64,000 nt of DNA from Methanobacteriota archaeon. Its GTDB lineage: Archaea; Methanobacteriota; Methanobacteria; Methanobacteriales; Methanobacteriaceae. The notes under the pieces were generated by a model. The model did no database searches, was not told where the DNA came from, and saw only the letters and a program-made list of their open reading frames with translations. Positions within the stretch are counted from its first letter, which is position 1. Each line of letters starts with the position of its first letter. The stretch spans positions 1-64,000 of the forward strand of contig JAEZRD010000067.1 of assembly GCA_023440975.1 (NCBI GenBank). The letters run 5' to 3'. A program made the position numbers and the translations under genes. Positions 53,556-63,474 of this stretch are shown here, one piece after another.

Positions 53556-55139
53556 ATGGAACATTGGATAGAAAGAATAGCTAATGAATTAAATGAAATG
53601 GATGTTGACAAACATGTCATTGCAAGTGGTACATCTATATCAGGATCCATACATATTGGAAATTCCTGTGATGTATTTATAGCAAATGCAGTAGGTAAAA
53701 AATTAAGAGAATTAGGAGCTCAATCAGAAACTATATGGATAGCAGACGATCATGACCCCCTTAGAAAAGTACCTTACCCATTACCAGAAAACTATGATAA
53801 ATACCTTGGAATGCCATACTCCAACATACCATGCCCAGACGGATGCTGTAAAAACTTTGTAGAACACTTCGAAAAACCATTCTTATCAACATTAGACCAA
53901 TTTGGTATCGAATTAACAACAAAATCTGGGTTCGAAATGTACAAAAACGGAGAATACAACGACTCCATAAAAATCGCTCTTGAAAAAGCAGATGAAATAA
54001 GAGCAATAATGGATCAATACAGAAGAACACCATTAGCAGAAGACTGGTTACCATACAATCCAATCTGTGAAAAATGTGGAAGAGTAAACACAACAACAGC
54101 ATATGATTACCAAGGAGATAAAATATCATACAAATGTGAATGTGGACACGAAGGAGAAGTAGACTATAAAACAGGAAACGGGAAATTAACTTGGAGAGTA
54201 GAATGGGCAGCAAGATGGAAAATATTCCAAATAACCTGTGAACCATTTGGAAAAGATCACGCTGCAAGTGGAGGTTCCTATGATGTTAGTAAAATAATAA
54301 CAAAAGACATCTTCGACTACAAAGCACCCTACCCAGTACCATACGAATGGATTACATTAGATGGAGAAGCAATGAGTAAATCCCATGGAGTATTCTTCAC
54401 ACCACAACAATGGTTAGACATAGGCCCAGCAGAAAGCTTAAACTACTTCTTATTTAGAAGCAAACCAATGAAAGCAAAAGATTTCTCACCAAAAATGCAA
54501 TATTTAGACTTAATGGATCAATTCGACACAGTAGAAAAAGTTTACTACAATGAAGAAGAAGCACCATCTGAAAAAGAAGGTAAAAAATTCAAAAAGATTT
54601 ATGAAATAAGTGAAATCAAAAATAATGAAACATTACCATTCAGACCTCCTTACAGATTCCTTGTAAATGCATACCAAATAGCAGGAAACGATTTAGAGAA
54701 AATATTTGGAATATTAAAAAGAAATTCCCAATTAACCCCAAGTTTCCAAGACAAAGAATTTAAAGATTTAACTGAAAACGAAATAGCACAATACCAAGAA
54801 AGAGTAGATAATGTTAAAAACTGGTTAGAAACATATGCTCCAAATTTCGTTAAATTCCAAGTACAAAAAAATAGTATACCAAAATTACCACTTCCAGACG
54901 AGCAAATAGCTTTCTTAAAAGATTTAGCAGACATGATGGAAGAAAAAGAATTCACACGTGCGGAAGATTTACATGACGAAATGTATAAAATCTTAGAAAA
55001 ACACGAATTAAAACCACAAAAAGGATTCCAAGCAATTTACAAAATGATTCTTGGAAGAAAACAAGGCCCACGTGCTGCTTCATTCCTTTTAACCTTGGAT
55101 AAAGACTTTGTAATTAAAAGATTACGTCAAGAAGCATAA
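53556..55139 (+). CDS. lysS: lysyl-tRNA synthetase, class I
   Basis: 527 residues of the archaeal class I LysRS. The HIGH-type motif is SGSIHIGNS, the KMSKS-type motif is EAMSKSHGVFF, and the zinc-binding region has CEKCGRVNTTT and CECGHEG. It charges tRNA-Lys. Normal length; GGTGAAAC precedes the ATG. The second third of the gene uses A/C-ending codons, as in other translation genes. Confidence 0.97.
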   Translation: MEHWIERIANELNEMDVDKHVIASGTSISGSIHIGNSCDVFIANAVGKKLRELGAQSETIWIADDHDPLRKVPYPLPENYDKYLGMPYSNIPCPDGCCKNFVEHFEKPFLSTLDQFGIELTTKSGFEMYKNGEYNDSIKIALEKADEIRAIMDQYRRTPLAEDWLPYNPICEKCGRVNTTTAYDYQGDKISYKCECGHEGEVDYKTGNGKLTWRVEWAARWKIFQITCEPFGKDHAASGGSYDVSKIITKDIFDYKAPYPVPYEWITLDGEAMSKSHGVFFTPQQWLDIGPAESLNYFLFRSKPMKAKDFSPKMQYLDLMDQFDTVEKVYYNEEEAPSEKEGKKFKKIYEISEIKNNETLPFRPPYRFLVNAYQIAGNDLEKIFGILKRNSQLTPSFQDKEFKDLTENEIAQYQERVDNVKNWLETYAPNFVKFQVQKNSIPKLPLPDEQIAFLKDLADMMEEKEFTRAEDLHDEMYKILEKHELKPQKGFQAIYKMILGRKQGPRAASFLLTLDKDFVIKRLRQEA

Positions 55140-55160
55140 ATAAATTAAACAAAATTCTTT

Positions 55161-55187
55161 TATTCTTTCTTTTACAAAGAAAGAATA
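55161..55187. terminator. bidirectional terminator between lysS and the deaminase gene
   Basis: A perfect 12-bp stem (TATTCTTTCTTT / AAAGAAAGAATA) with a 3-base loop lies in the 77-bp gap between two convergent stops. T-rich sequence on the plus-strand side and, on the other strand, a T-rich run fit a shared terminator. Confidence 0.7.
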
Positions 55188-55216
55188 CCTTTTACTTATT
55201 TAAAAAAAAATATTAT

Positions 55217-55687
55217 TCATAATGTAGTTGTAGAATTACCTACTTTTTCAAGCTCTTTTTCCCAAGATTCTGGATTATTTTTAACATAACTTAAAAACAA
55301 TTCCCTACACTCAGGAATATCAAGAACTACAACTTCAACATTATTATCTTTTAACAATTGTTCTGCACCCATAAGAGTTTTATTCTCACCAATAACTACA
55401 CGTGGAATATTATACAATAATACTGCACCAGAACACATGGGGCATGGAGAAAGAGTAGTATATAATGTTATTTTTTTATAATCTTCACTAAATAAACGAC
55501 CAGCATTTTCTATAGCATCCATTTCACCATGAAGAATAACTGAATCATTCTGAATTAATTTATTATGACCCTTAGAAATAACATGATTATCTTCTACTAA
55601 AACAGCACCAATAGGGATACCTCCCTCATCAAGTGATTTTTTAGCCTCATCAATAGCTAAACCCATAAAATAAGTATCAGAACACAT
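55217..55687 (-). CDS. cytosine deaminase, fungal Fcy1 type
   Basis: 156 residues of the CDA/dCMP deaminase fold. The zinc site is HGEMDAIENAGR with LYTTLSPCPMCSGAVLLYNIPRVVIGEN. These blocks, and the C-terminal EVVVLDIPECRELF, closely follow yeast cytosine deaminase (LHGE...LYTTLSPCDMC...GIPR..VGEN) more than tRNA-adenosine or guanine deaminases. Likely reaction: cytosine to uracil, in pyrimidine salvage. The first codons of the longest frame (TTG start) lack a binding site, so I use ATG 55687. It stands alone. Confidence 0.78.
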   Translation of the reverse strand: MCSDTYFMGLAIDEAKKSLDEGGIPIGAVLVEDNHVISKGHNKLIQNDSVILHGEMDAIENAGRLFSEDYKKITLYTTLSPCPMCSGAVLLYNIPRVVIGENKTLMGAEQLLKDNNVEVVVLDIPECRELFLSYVKNNPESWEKELEKVGNSTTTL

Positions 55688-55751
55688 AAAAATCAAAATA
55701 ATTTAAAAAAAAATAGAAAAGTATTAAAGAATTAAAAATAATTCTTTAATT

Positions 55752-56633
55752 TTAATCTTTATCTGGAGATTTATTCTTTAATCTATCAAAGAAACCTCTC
55801 TCAGATTGAGATTTAATAGTTTTCTTAAGCTTCTTATTTTGTTCCTCAAGTTTATTGATAGCTTTAGTTTTACTAGATATTTCAGTATGAAGTTTATCAT
55901 TACTTTTAGTACGTTTAGATATTTCATCGTTTAATTTAGAAATTTCATCTTCAAGTTTAGCAATATCCCCCTTCATACTATCCTTTTTATTAGATTGAGA
56001 TTGCTTAAATTCTCTTAATTCACGATTAACATTAGCTAATTCAGATTTAAGTTTGGATGTTTCCTCATTAAGTTTAGATAATTCTTTATTCTTATTTTTT
56101 AAATCATTAGCTTTTTGGTTTAACTCTTTAGATTTATTTTTAAGCTCTTTTTTAGTTTTATTTAACTCTTCAGTTAATTTATCTACTTTTTCAGAAGATT
56201 CCTCCCCATTTGAATGTTCATCCTTAACTTCTTTTTCTTCAGTTTTAGGTTTTTTACCTTCTTTTTTAGCTTTTTCTTCAGCTTCAACTTGAGCTAACCC
56301 TTTTTTCTCAATTTCTAAAATTTGAGATTCTAATTCATCAAATCGAACTTTAGCTAATTGAAGATCAGCACCTTTTTTAGCTACGCTATCACTTAAATCA
56401 GCATTAATTTCTAATTGATTAAAATACTTTTTAGTACTTTCTTCTAAAGCAGAAGTTAACTCTTTTTTAAGCTTCTTTAACTCCTTATTTTCCTTTCTAA
56501 GTTCAGGGACAACATGATTAGTTAAATTATCTAATTCCACTGCCTGATTTTTAATTTTTTGGTTTTTATTTTTTAATTGTTTTTCTAAACTATCAATTTT
56601 TTCTTGTGAGTTTTCTTCTGAAATATAAACCAC
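55752..56633 (-). CDS. long coiled-coil protein, function unknown
   Basis: About 293 residues, almost entirely Lys/Glu/Asn-rich heptads: two coiled-coil stretches (residues 1-120 and 155-280) split by an acidic linker KPKTEEKEVKDEHSNGEES. It ends with a short basic tail GFFDRLKNKSPDKD. There are no enzymatic motifs. It resembles the tail of the serB-like protein only in composition. The start is uncertain: a GTG at 56633 lies inside AGGTGGT, which itself looks like a ribosome-binding site. Confidence 0.7.
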   Translation of the reverse strand: MVYISEENSQEKIDSLEKQLKNKNQKIKNQAVELDNLTNHVVPELRKENKELKKLKKELTSALEESTKKYFNQLEINADLSDSVAKKGADLQLAKVRFDELESQILEIEKKGLAQVEAEEKAKKEGKKPKTEEKEVKDEHSNGEESSEKVDKLTEELNKTKKELKNKSKELNQKANDLKNKNKELSKLNEETSKLKSELANVNRELREFKQSQSNKKDSMKGDIAKLEDEISKLNDEISKRTKSNDKLHTEISSKTKAINKLEEQNKKLKKTIKSQSERGFFDRLKNKSPDKD

Positions 56634-56904
56634 CTTTTTATACGAAATTAATAAACAGATTATATTAATATTAAAATTAATAATCCCTCATAATTTTAAT
56701 TATACATTTATAAAATTTTAGTTTAAAATTATTTAAACTTTATTATAAGTTTTTATTAATTATTAAAAAAAAATTAGATTTAAAAAAAATAGGAAAAATA
56801 GTATAAAAAAAATAAAAAATTTTATAAAGCTAATTAAGGATGATAAAAAAATTAACTTTATATTGATTAAGAAGAATTATGAATAATTTGAAAATAGGAA
56901 AAGA

Positions 56905-59226
56905 TTATTCTCCTTCTTCAAATCTACGACGATCTTTTAATTCTGCTCTTTTACCAGCATTCCATCCACCATTTGCGGATTTTGCATGACCTACTTGTTG
57001 GACATATCCAGTTATACGGTCATACCATTCAACTTCGTCAACTTCTCCACATGTTGGACATTTATTGTTTAATCCTTTCATTAAAGTTTTACAGTTTAGA
57101 CAGAAACTTAAAGCTGAACTGTAAGCCCAGAAACCAATATCACTGTTTTTAGCTATTTTTTCAGTTAGACTCATGAGACTATCTGGGTCACTGTATGATT
57201 CTCCCATATATGCATTGAATATGTGTCCACCTGGAGTGTATCTATGGTATTGATCTTCTGTTTTAATTTTTCGTATTAATGACATGTCTGTGTCTACTGG
57301 TACATGACTACTGTTTGTGTAGTAGTATGCTCCTTCAGTACCATTGAGTATTGCTTTATCTCCGAACATTTCATGGTCGAGCATTGCAAATCTGTAAGCT
57401 GTTGATTCTGCAGGAGTTTGGATTGTACTCCATCTTAATCCAGTTTCTTTTTGCATGTCTAATGCATGTTCATGGATATGTTTAATTAATTTGACACCAA
57501 ACTTATTGGAGTCTGCATCATCTATACCTGCTCCAAAGAGTGCCATTAACATTTCATTTAATCCATTGTAACCATAACTTAATGTAGCATTTTGGATGTG
57601 GTAATATGTGTCATCTTCATAATCTTGTTTAAGGAATGGTAATATGTTCCAGTCGTTTAATGCATGTAAACTTTGTTCACGACGAATCATTATTACTTCT
57701 TCAACAAGTTTTATTTTTTCATCTAATAATTCAATAGCTTCATCTTCATCTTTAGCTGTGTATCCTATTCTTGGTAAGTTGATTGTAGCCATTGCAAGGT
57801 TACCTGTTCTTAAAGTATCTTGCTCCCAATCTCCTGTCCAATTATCACTTAGGGATGTACGGCAACCCATGTAGTTACTCATATTTCCTCTGTAATCTGG
57901 GAACATGTTAACAAAGTAACTGGATCCGTATTTTGCAGATAATTCATGAACAAGTCTTAAGTCTTCTTCATAATCTCCTTTGTATGTTTCAGGTCTTAAT
58001 GTGTAAATTGTATTTGGGAAGAGGTGTGGTTTTCCATCTGCATCTCCACCGAGTAATATTTCTGTGAATGCTCTTTCAATCATACGGGTTTCATCTTCAA
58101 AGTCCCCGTAAGTTCCGCATTCAACACCTTTTGGCCCATATGCTGTTTCTTCTTTTAAGAAGTTTGGTACACCGAATTCTAATTGCATTGTTGTGAAAGG
58201 TACTTGAGATCCTCTTGCAGCATATGCCATGTTAAGGTTGTATATTAACATTTGCACACATTGTTTAACCTCTTCATAGCTTCTGCCTCGTGCGAATGGT
58301 GCTACAAATACATTCCATAGACTCATTGCTTGTCCACCAGACATGTTTTGTTGTGCGGCGAGCATTACTTCTCCGGTATGGTTCATTAATGTTTCCATAT
58401 GGGATGGTGCGCCAGCAACTGATGTGTGGTCTCCAGTTCCATCTACTTTAAGTCCGTATTTGATGAATGCTCTTATATCATGTTGGAGACAATTTATTGG
58501 TCTTCCTGCGAAGTATTCTAAATCGTGTATGTGAATGTCTCCACTCATGTGAGCATCAGCTAAGTGTGTTGGTAACATATTTAATAATGCATATTGTTTT
58601 AATGCTTCATCTGCTACATATTTGTGTATGGTTTCAGGGTTGTGCATCATGTTTGCATTACTGTTATTACCATTTTCAATTAAGTTTGTAATATTATAAA
58701 CAGGAATTCCTAAACGTGTGTATTTACTTCTTAAGTCTTCTAATCCGTATTCAACTAATTTTGTGTTAACTATTTCACGGATCATTGGTGCTGTTAAGTA
58801 TTCTACGTTTAGTTTCTTTAGTTCTTTCCATACATCTGAAGCGATTTGGAAAGCTGTTTCTTGGCTTGCTCCAGTTTCTTCGGTTAATGTGTTTGCTATT
58901 CTTGATAAATCAAATGGTTCGATTTTGTCTCTTGAAGTACGTACTTTTAAAGTTGTTTTTGCTAAGTATTTATTTGCTGCTTCTTGATCTACAACTTCTA
59001 ATTCTTCATAAACCATTTTTTTAATTTCTTTAGTTGTTATTCCATCGTATAATGATTCTACAACTGTTGAAACTATTTTTTCACATTCAAAGAAAGGAGC
59101 TTCAACCATTACTAATGATTTTAATAATTTTTCATAACTGAAGTTTTCTACAACTCCGTTATTTTTAATTACTGCTAATTTAACTTTTTTAGGTGTAACT
59201 AGACCTGTCTTAAATTTGTTTTCCAT
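56905..59226 (-). CDS. nrdD: anaerobic ribonucleoside-triphosphate reductase (class III)
   Basis: 773 residues. An N-terminal ATP-cone (about residues 15-105, VIKNNGVVENFSYEKLLKSL) is followed by the glycyl-radical barrel (SGDIHIHDLEYFAGRPINCLQHDIR, NMSGGQAMSLWNVFVAPFA). The zinc site is CLNCKTLMKGLNNKCPTCGE, and the C-terminal NGGWNAGKRAELKDRRRF should hold the radical glycine. It makes deoxynucleotides under strict anaerobiosis. The activase gene nrdG is not adjacent. No intein. Confidence 0.95.
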   Translation of the reverse strand: MENKFKTGLVTPKKVKLAVIKNNGVVENFSYEKLLKSLVMVEAPFFECEKIVSTVVESLYDGITTKEIKKMVYEELEVVDQEAANKYLAKTTLKVRTSRDKIEPFDLSRIANTLTEETGASQETAFQIASDVWKELKKLNVEYLTAPMIREIVNTKLVEYGLEDLRSKYTRLGIPVYNITNLIENGNNSNANMMHNPETIHKYVADEALKQYALLNMLPTHLADAHMSGDIHIHDLEYFAGRPINCLQHDIRAFIKYGLKVDGTGDHTSVAGAPSHMETLMNHTGEVMLAAQQNMSGGQAMSLWNVFVAPFARGRSYEEVKQCVQMLIYNLNMAYAARGSQVPFTTMQLEFGVPNFLKEETAYGPKGVECGTYGDFEDETRMIERAFTEILLGGDADGKPHLFPNTIYTLRPETYKGDYEEDLRLVHELSAKYGSSYFVNMFPDYRGNMSNYMGCRTSLSDNWTGDWEQDTLRTGNLAMATINLPRIGYTAKDEDEAIELLDEKIKLVEEVIMIRREQSLHALNDWNILPFLKQDYEDDTYYHIQNATLSYGYNGLNEMLMALFGAGIDDADSNKFGVKLIKHIHEHALDMQKETGLRWSTIQTPAESTAYRFAMLDHEMFGDKAILNGTEGAYYYTNSSHVPVDTDMSLIRKIKTEDQYHRYTPGGHIFNAYMGESYSDPDSLMSLTEKIAKNSDIGFWAYSSALSFCLNCKTLMKGLNNKCPTCGEVDEVEWYDRITGYVQQVGHAKSANGGWNAGKRAELKDRRRFEEGE

Positions 59227-59966
59227 TATATCATCCTAACAATAATATTCATGTAAACAATGCCCCACATTGGTTATTAAATAGAAATTTTTCCCACTTT
59301 TCATTTCTATCATGAATATGTTTTTTATTAATTTTACAATTTAGTATCTATAACTATTAATATTTAAATGTTCGTATATTCACCAAATGTTAGTATACAA
59401 ACAAAGTAAAATAATTGTGTTCCGAAAATATCAACTTCAATATTAATGAATTATCAGAATAAAAAAATCAATTAATTACAATATTATATTCTGTAAAAAT
59501 CAGTATATAAAACTAATTAAAGTATTACTCAAAAAGGAATAAATAAGAAAGCTTAAGAGTAATACTTATTAAATTAAAACATAAAATTAATACAACAAAC
59601 TAAAAACTAGTAACATGAAAAATAAAGAGATAAAAACCATATATAAAATAAAAACAATACTAAAAATACTAATTAATAAAATAAACCATACATAAACCAA
59701 TAAAAAAATAAAAACAAATAAAATAAGGCCAAAAAAATCAAATATTTCAACAAAAAAATTAATAAAAAAATTAATAAAAAACCTTAAAAATTTTTAATAA
59801 AAAAATGAAAATTTAAACAAAAATCAACAAAAAAATTAATAAAAATTAACCAATTACCTAAAAATAAAAAATGTATATTTAAAAAAAAGCAAGTAATACT
59901 TTAAGAAAAAATCAACAAAAAAGTAATAAAAAAAGGTAATAAAAATCAAAAAATAAGAATAAAAAA
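59227..59966. other. 740-bp A-rich intergenic region between nrdD and polC
   Basis: The largest gene-free stretch. From about 59600 to 59950 the plus strand is dominated by A with very few G, in loosely repeated AAAAAAATTAATAA-type units. An 11-bp inverted repeat AAGTATTACTC / GAGTAATACTT lies at 59520-59530 and 59557-59567, and a third partial copy is at 59892-59901. Near nrdD, CAATG-N5-CATTG (59260-59274) may be a leader hairpin. No ORF is seen. Confidence 0.6.
59520..59567. repeat. inverted repeat in the nrdD upstream region
   Basis: Perfect 11-bp arms AAGTATTACTC and GAGTAATACTT separated by 26 bases, about 300 bp upstream of nrdD. AGTAATACTT recurs at 59892-59901. Confidence 0.5.
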
Positions 59967-62900
59967 TTATCCAAAGAAAAAATCCAAAGAACTTTGCTTA
60001 GACTTATCACTTTCAAACAAAGAATCAATACCAAACTCTTGAATTTCCAATCTTTGAGATAAATAATGAGATACAGGATATCTATTTACCAAATCCTGAG
60101 AAATTTCAAGATATTTAGTAACAGAACCTTTAGAAACACTTAAAACAAGATTTCCACCACATTTACATTTACCAGAGAGAGGTATACGTCTATATTTAGC
60201 ATTACACTTAGTACATCTAACTTTTTGTCTAGAAAACGCACGAACATTACCCATAATATCCGGTAAAAAATGAGAAGAAAGAACACCCTCAACAACACCT
60301 CTTTGATCAACAGCCCGAATCTTTTCAGCAATATTAATCTGAGCTTCAACCTTATCAGACATAGAATTCAATCTTTTATAAAGACAAAGATGCGGACCCG
60401 CATGAATACTAGAAGTATGATGAGAAAACATCAAATTCTCATATTGCTCTGGAGTACCAAGATGCATACCTACATTATCCACATAATCCAAAAGTTCAGC
60501 AGGTTTTAAAGGTTCTTGAGTCTTTTCAAAAAATTCTAATGGGAAACGTGTCATAATGTCCACTTTTTGTGACTCATCATCAATTTCTTCAGGATCAATT
60601 CTAGAAGATAAAACTAAAGGAGCATCCATACTTCCTCCACGAGTACTTGGAAGATAAGATTTTGAAAAATTAATTAAAGCATCTAATAAAAGAATAACAC
60701 TATCCTCATCACTATCACAATTTCTTCTTTTAGCAGAATGGAAATAAGGATGAGCATAACAAGCTAAAGCTTCAGTATATCCTACAATACGACCCAAAAC
60801 ACCTGCAGATGTATGTGGCGCTAAACCTGCAACTAAATGACCAATAATATCATCCCGAGATTTAGCATTATAAAATCTGTCCATTCCATAAAATCTTTCT
60901 AACAAATCATCAATATAATTTGCAACATTAACTAAATAATCTCCACAATTTTGAGAAACAACTATATCTTGTACTTTAAGTTCTATAATTTGATTATCAT
61001 TTTCAATAGGTTGACCATAACAATCATGTTCATAACCCATTTCTAAAAGTTTTTCAACAGTTACTCCCACTTCACGTGGAATAAAATGTGTTAATGGTAA
61101 ATCAGTAGAATCATGACGAATAGTTGCTTCTTTAAAAGTAAAAACATGATTTTTAGCACGTAAAATACCCTTTTCTAATGGTTCTGGAAGTTTATCTTCA
61201 GAAATTAAACCAACAACACCTTTAATTTCATCAACTTGTCTAACACCAACATTATCAGAAGCCTTTCTTAACATAGCACTAAGATTAACTGTTTTAACCT
61301 GTGGTTTAACTTTAACTGTTGGTGTTCCACAATTAGGACATAAAGAAGAAAATGAAGATGACTGGCAACTAGGACATTTCCGTCTAGCAATATCAACTTT
61401 CAAATTACCTTTTTTAGCAGCTTCAGCAACTAATCTTCTACTACCTCCCTCATGACCTATAGGAAAAAGCACATGAGGAGCAGGGCGCATTAATCTTTCT
61501 TTAGACTTTTCAGGACGACCTACACGAGTTCCTATATAAGTTGGAGCTTTATCCTTAATTTCAATATCAGAAATATCATTTAAAGCATCAATAACACTAT
61601 CTTTATTTTCATCCAACTCACATGTTAAAGTATTTAATAAAGCATAAGCTATATTAGAATCAATGATAACTTTAGAACCTTCTAATCTATGAGGTATTCC
61701 TAATACTTCCAAAATACGTTTTTGATAAGAAAGATCCAAAACAAAAGGTTCCCCCTCAACATAAGAATCTTTAAAAGAGTTTAACCAAACAATCAAAGTA
61801 TTTAAATCTTTAATTGTAACATCATTATAATAATACACATAAGCTGGATGTAAAGGAACATTATACTCTTTAGAAAATTCAAAAGCTTCTTTAGCAGATA
61901 ACTCTTTATGCTCAAGTTCCAATAAATCTAACTTTTCACCGTCATCAATATACTTTTGTGAATTACGGATTGTTTCTATCCACCATTCCTCACACCAAGC
62001 TGCACCTAACATAGGTTGATTGTTTCTTAAAAATTCTCCAAAAGCAACCAACATATCTCCTAAGAAAAGAATTTCTGCAACATCCCCCTTGATTTTTTTA
62101 GCTTCTTTGACAGTGTTTACTTTAATAACATTTCCATTTTTAAGTTTAACAATAGGTCCCTCAATAGAATCTACAGGAACAGCACAAGTACCTTTACCTG
62201 GAAATTCAATTTTCATTTGAGTTCCAACTGCTAAAAAACCCACTAATTCCATTGCAGCAGGATTAATTCCCATAGCAGCTAAACCAGTATTTCTTGAACG
62301 ACCATATCGTAATCTAAAAGCACCCTTTTCAGAAGGATAACCTAAAACAGGACGACCACCTATAATATCTTGAATATATTTAGGGGAAGAATCTTCTTCT
62401 TCACCCCCTTCTTTTTCATCCTTAGGTTTTTCATGAGTAAATTCTTTTAACCAATCCCAACCTGGCAATCCTAAAGTGTTAGAATATTTAATAATTTTCT
62501 TCGCTTTTTGAACCAAACCTTCAATCATAGCAAGAAGTGCCCCACCACGAATATTATTAGTTTCAACTCTTTCTAAATCCTTATGTGAAACTTCAATTGG
62601 ATCAGTAGCTTCCCCAGTAACTTCAACTGGCATATTACGTGCAACTGTTCTTACTTCCTCAGGAGTCGGAGAATATTGAAGATTAGTTACTTCAGACTCA
62701 TATAATTCTACTTCTTCAACATATCTTTCTACTTCATCATCAATAGGCTTATAATTACTTAAACCTGTAGCAACTTTAATTTGATCACCTAATAAAACTG
62801 CTAACGCTGCCGCTGTACCTCCAGCACTACGGATTGGTCCTGCAAAATAAACAGCTAAATACTTAGTACCATCAAAATTTTCTTTAATACCTACTTTAGC

Positions 62901-63260
62901 AATCCCTTCTAAAGGAGCTGCAACTACACCTTCAGTTAAAATAGCTAACGCTGTTCTTAAACCTTGATCAGCAAGTTCTTCTCTTTTATTAGCTCCTTTT
63001 TCACCTGTTTCTTCAATTTCTTGAGAAGCTATTTCAGAAGCTATTTGAAAAGCAACTTCTTCCCTACTTTTATCATCTTCTAATTCTTTAATACGTTTAG
63101 CTACTCCTTCAGGACCAACAAGCCCTTCGACTCTTTCAGCTAAATCCTTAGCTAATGGAATTTCAGTATGTGTTTCAACATCTAATCCTTTGGATCTAGC
63201 TTCATTAGCTATATCATATAATTCATGTGTTTCTTGTTCTAGTCGTTCAAAATAATCCAT
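59967..63260 (-). CDS. polC: DNA polymerase II (PolD) large subunit DP2
   Basis: 1097 residues, the normal DP2 length without an intein. It shows the DP2 blocks FAGPIRSAGGTAAALAVLLGD, ENDNQIIELKVQDIVVSQNCGDYL, and the catalytic aspartate region RRNCDSDEDSVILLLDALINFSKSYLPSTRGG. Two zinc motifs are visible (CPSCQSSSFSSLCPNCG and CTKCNAKYRRIPLSGKCKCGG), and a C-terminal PCNA-binding PIP box reads QSSLDFFFG. With DP1 it forms the euryarchaeal replicative polymerase. DP1 is not in the window. Confidence 0.97.
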   Translation of the reverse strand: MDYFERLEQETHELYDIANEARSKGLDVETHTEIPLAKDLAERVEGLVGPEGVAKRIKELEDDKSREEVAFQIASEIASQEIEETGEKGANKREELADQGLRTALAILTEGVVAAPLEGIAKVGIKENFDGTKYLAVYFAGPIRSAGGTAAALAVLLGDQIKVATGLSNYKPIDDEVERYVEEVELYESEVTNLQYSPTPEEVRTVARNMPVEVTGEATDPIEVSHKDLERVETNNIRGGALLAMIEGLVQKAKKIIKYSNTLGLPGWDWLKEFTHEKPKDEKEGGEEEDSSPKYIQDIIGGRPVLGYPSEKGAFRLRYGRSRNTGLAAMGINPAAMELVGFLAVGTQMKIEFPGKGTCAVPVDSIEGPIVKLKNGNVIKVNTVKEAKKIKGDVAEILFLGDMLVAFGEFLRNNQPMLGAAWCEEWWIETIRNSQKYIDDGEKLDLLELEHKELSAKEAFEFSKEYNVPLHPAYVYYYNDVTIKDLNTLIVWLNSFKDSYVEGEPFVLDLSYQKRILEVLGIPHRLEGSKVIIDSNIAYALLNTLTCELDENKDSVIDALNDISDIEIKDKAPTYIGTRVGRPEKSKERLMRPAPHVLFPIGHEGGSRRLVAEAAKKGNLKVDIARRKCPSCQSSSFSSLCPNCGTPTVKVKPQVKTVNLSAMLRKASDNVGVRQVDEIKGVVGLISEDKLPEPLEKGILRAKNHVFTFKEATIRHDSTDLPLTHFIPREVGVTVEKLLEMGYEHDCYGQPIENDNQIIELKVQDIVVSQNCGDYLVNVANYIDDLLERFYGMDRFYNAKSRDDIIGHLVAGLAPHTSAGVLGRIVGYTEALACYAHPYFHSAKRRNCDSDEDSVILLLDALINFSKSYLPSTRGGSMDAPLVLSSRIDPEEIDDESQKVDIMTRFPLEFFEKTQEPLKPAELLDYVDNVGMHLGTPEQYENLMFSHHTSSIHAGPHLCLYKRLNSMSDKVEAQINIAEKIRAVDQRGVVEGVLSSHFLPDIMGNVRAFSRQKVRCTKCNAKYRRIPLSGKCKCGGNLVLSVSKGSVTKYLEISQDLVNRYPVSHYLSQRLEIQEFGIDSLFESDKSKQSSLDFFFG

Positions 63261-63474
63261 TATATCACTGAATATTAAAGTAAAAAAATTTTGTTATAAA
63301 ATCTTAAATTAAAATTATGTTATAAAGTATATTGATATTTATTTTTATTTAACTTATCTAATAAAAAGTAGTTGAAAATTAAAAATTTAAAAATTAAAAA
63401 AAAATAGTGTGAACTTTTTTTATAAAAAAAGTCTAAAAAAATATTGTTTCTAAAAAATAACTTATAAATTATAT

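Noticed and set aside
59260..59274. CAATG-N5-CATTG upstream of nrdD as an NrdR-type box
   Set aside because: It does not match the NrdR box pattern and is a single short inverted repeat; at most a leader hairpin.
59227..59966. Replication origin in the A-rich gap
   Set aside because: No Orc1/Cdc6 gene nearby and no recognisable origin-recognition boxes; AT-richness alone is not enough. Kept only as an observation.
56905..63260. Inteins in nrdD or polC
   Set aside because: Both proteins have normal lengths and continuous conserved blocks; no intein splice motifs were seen.
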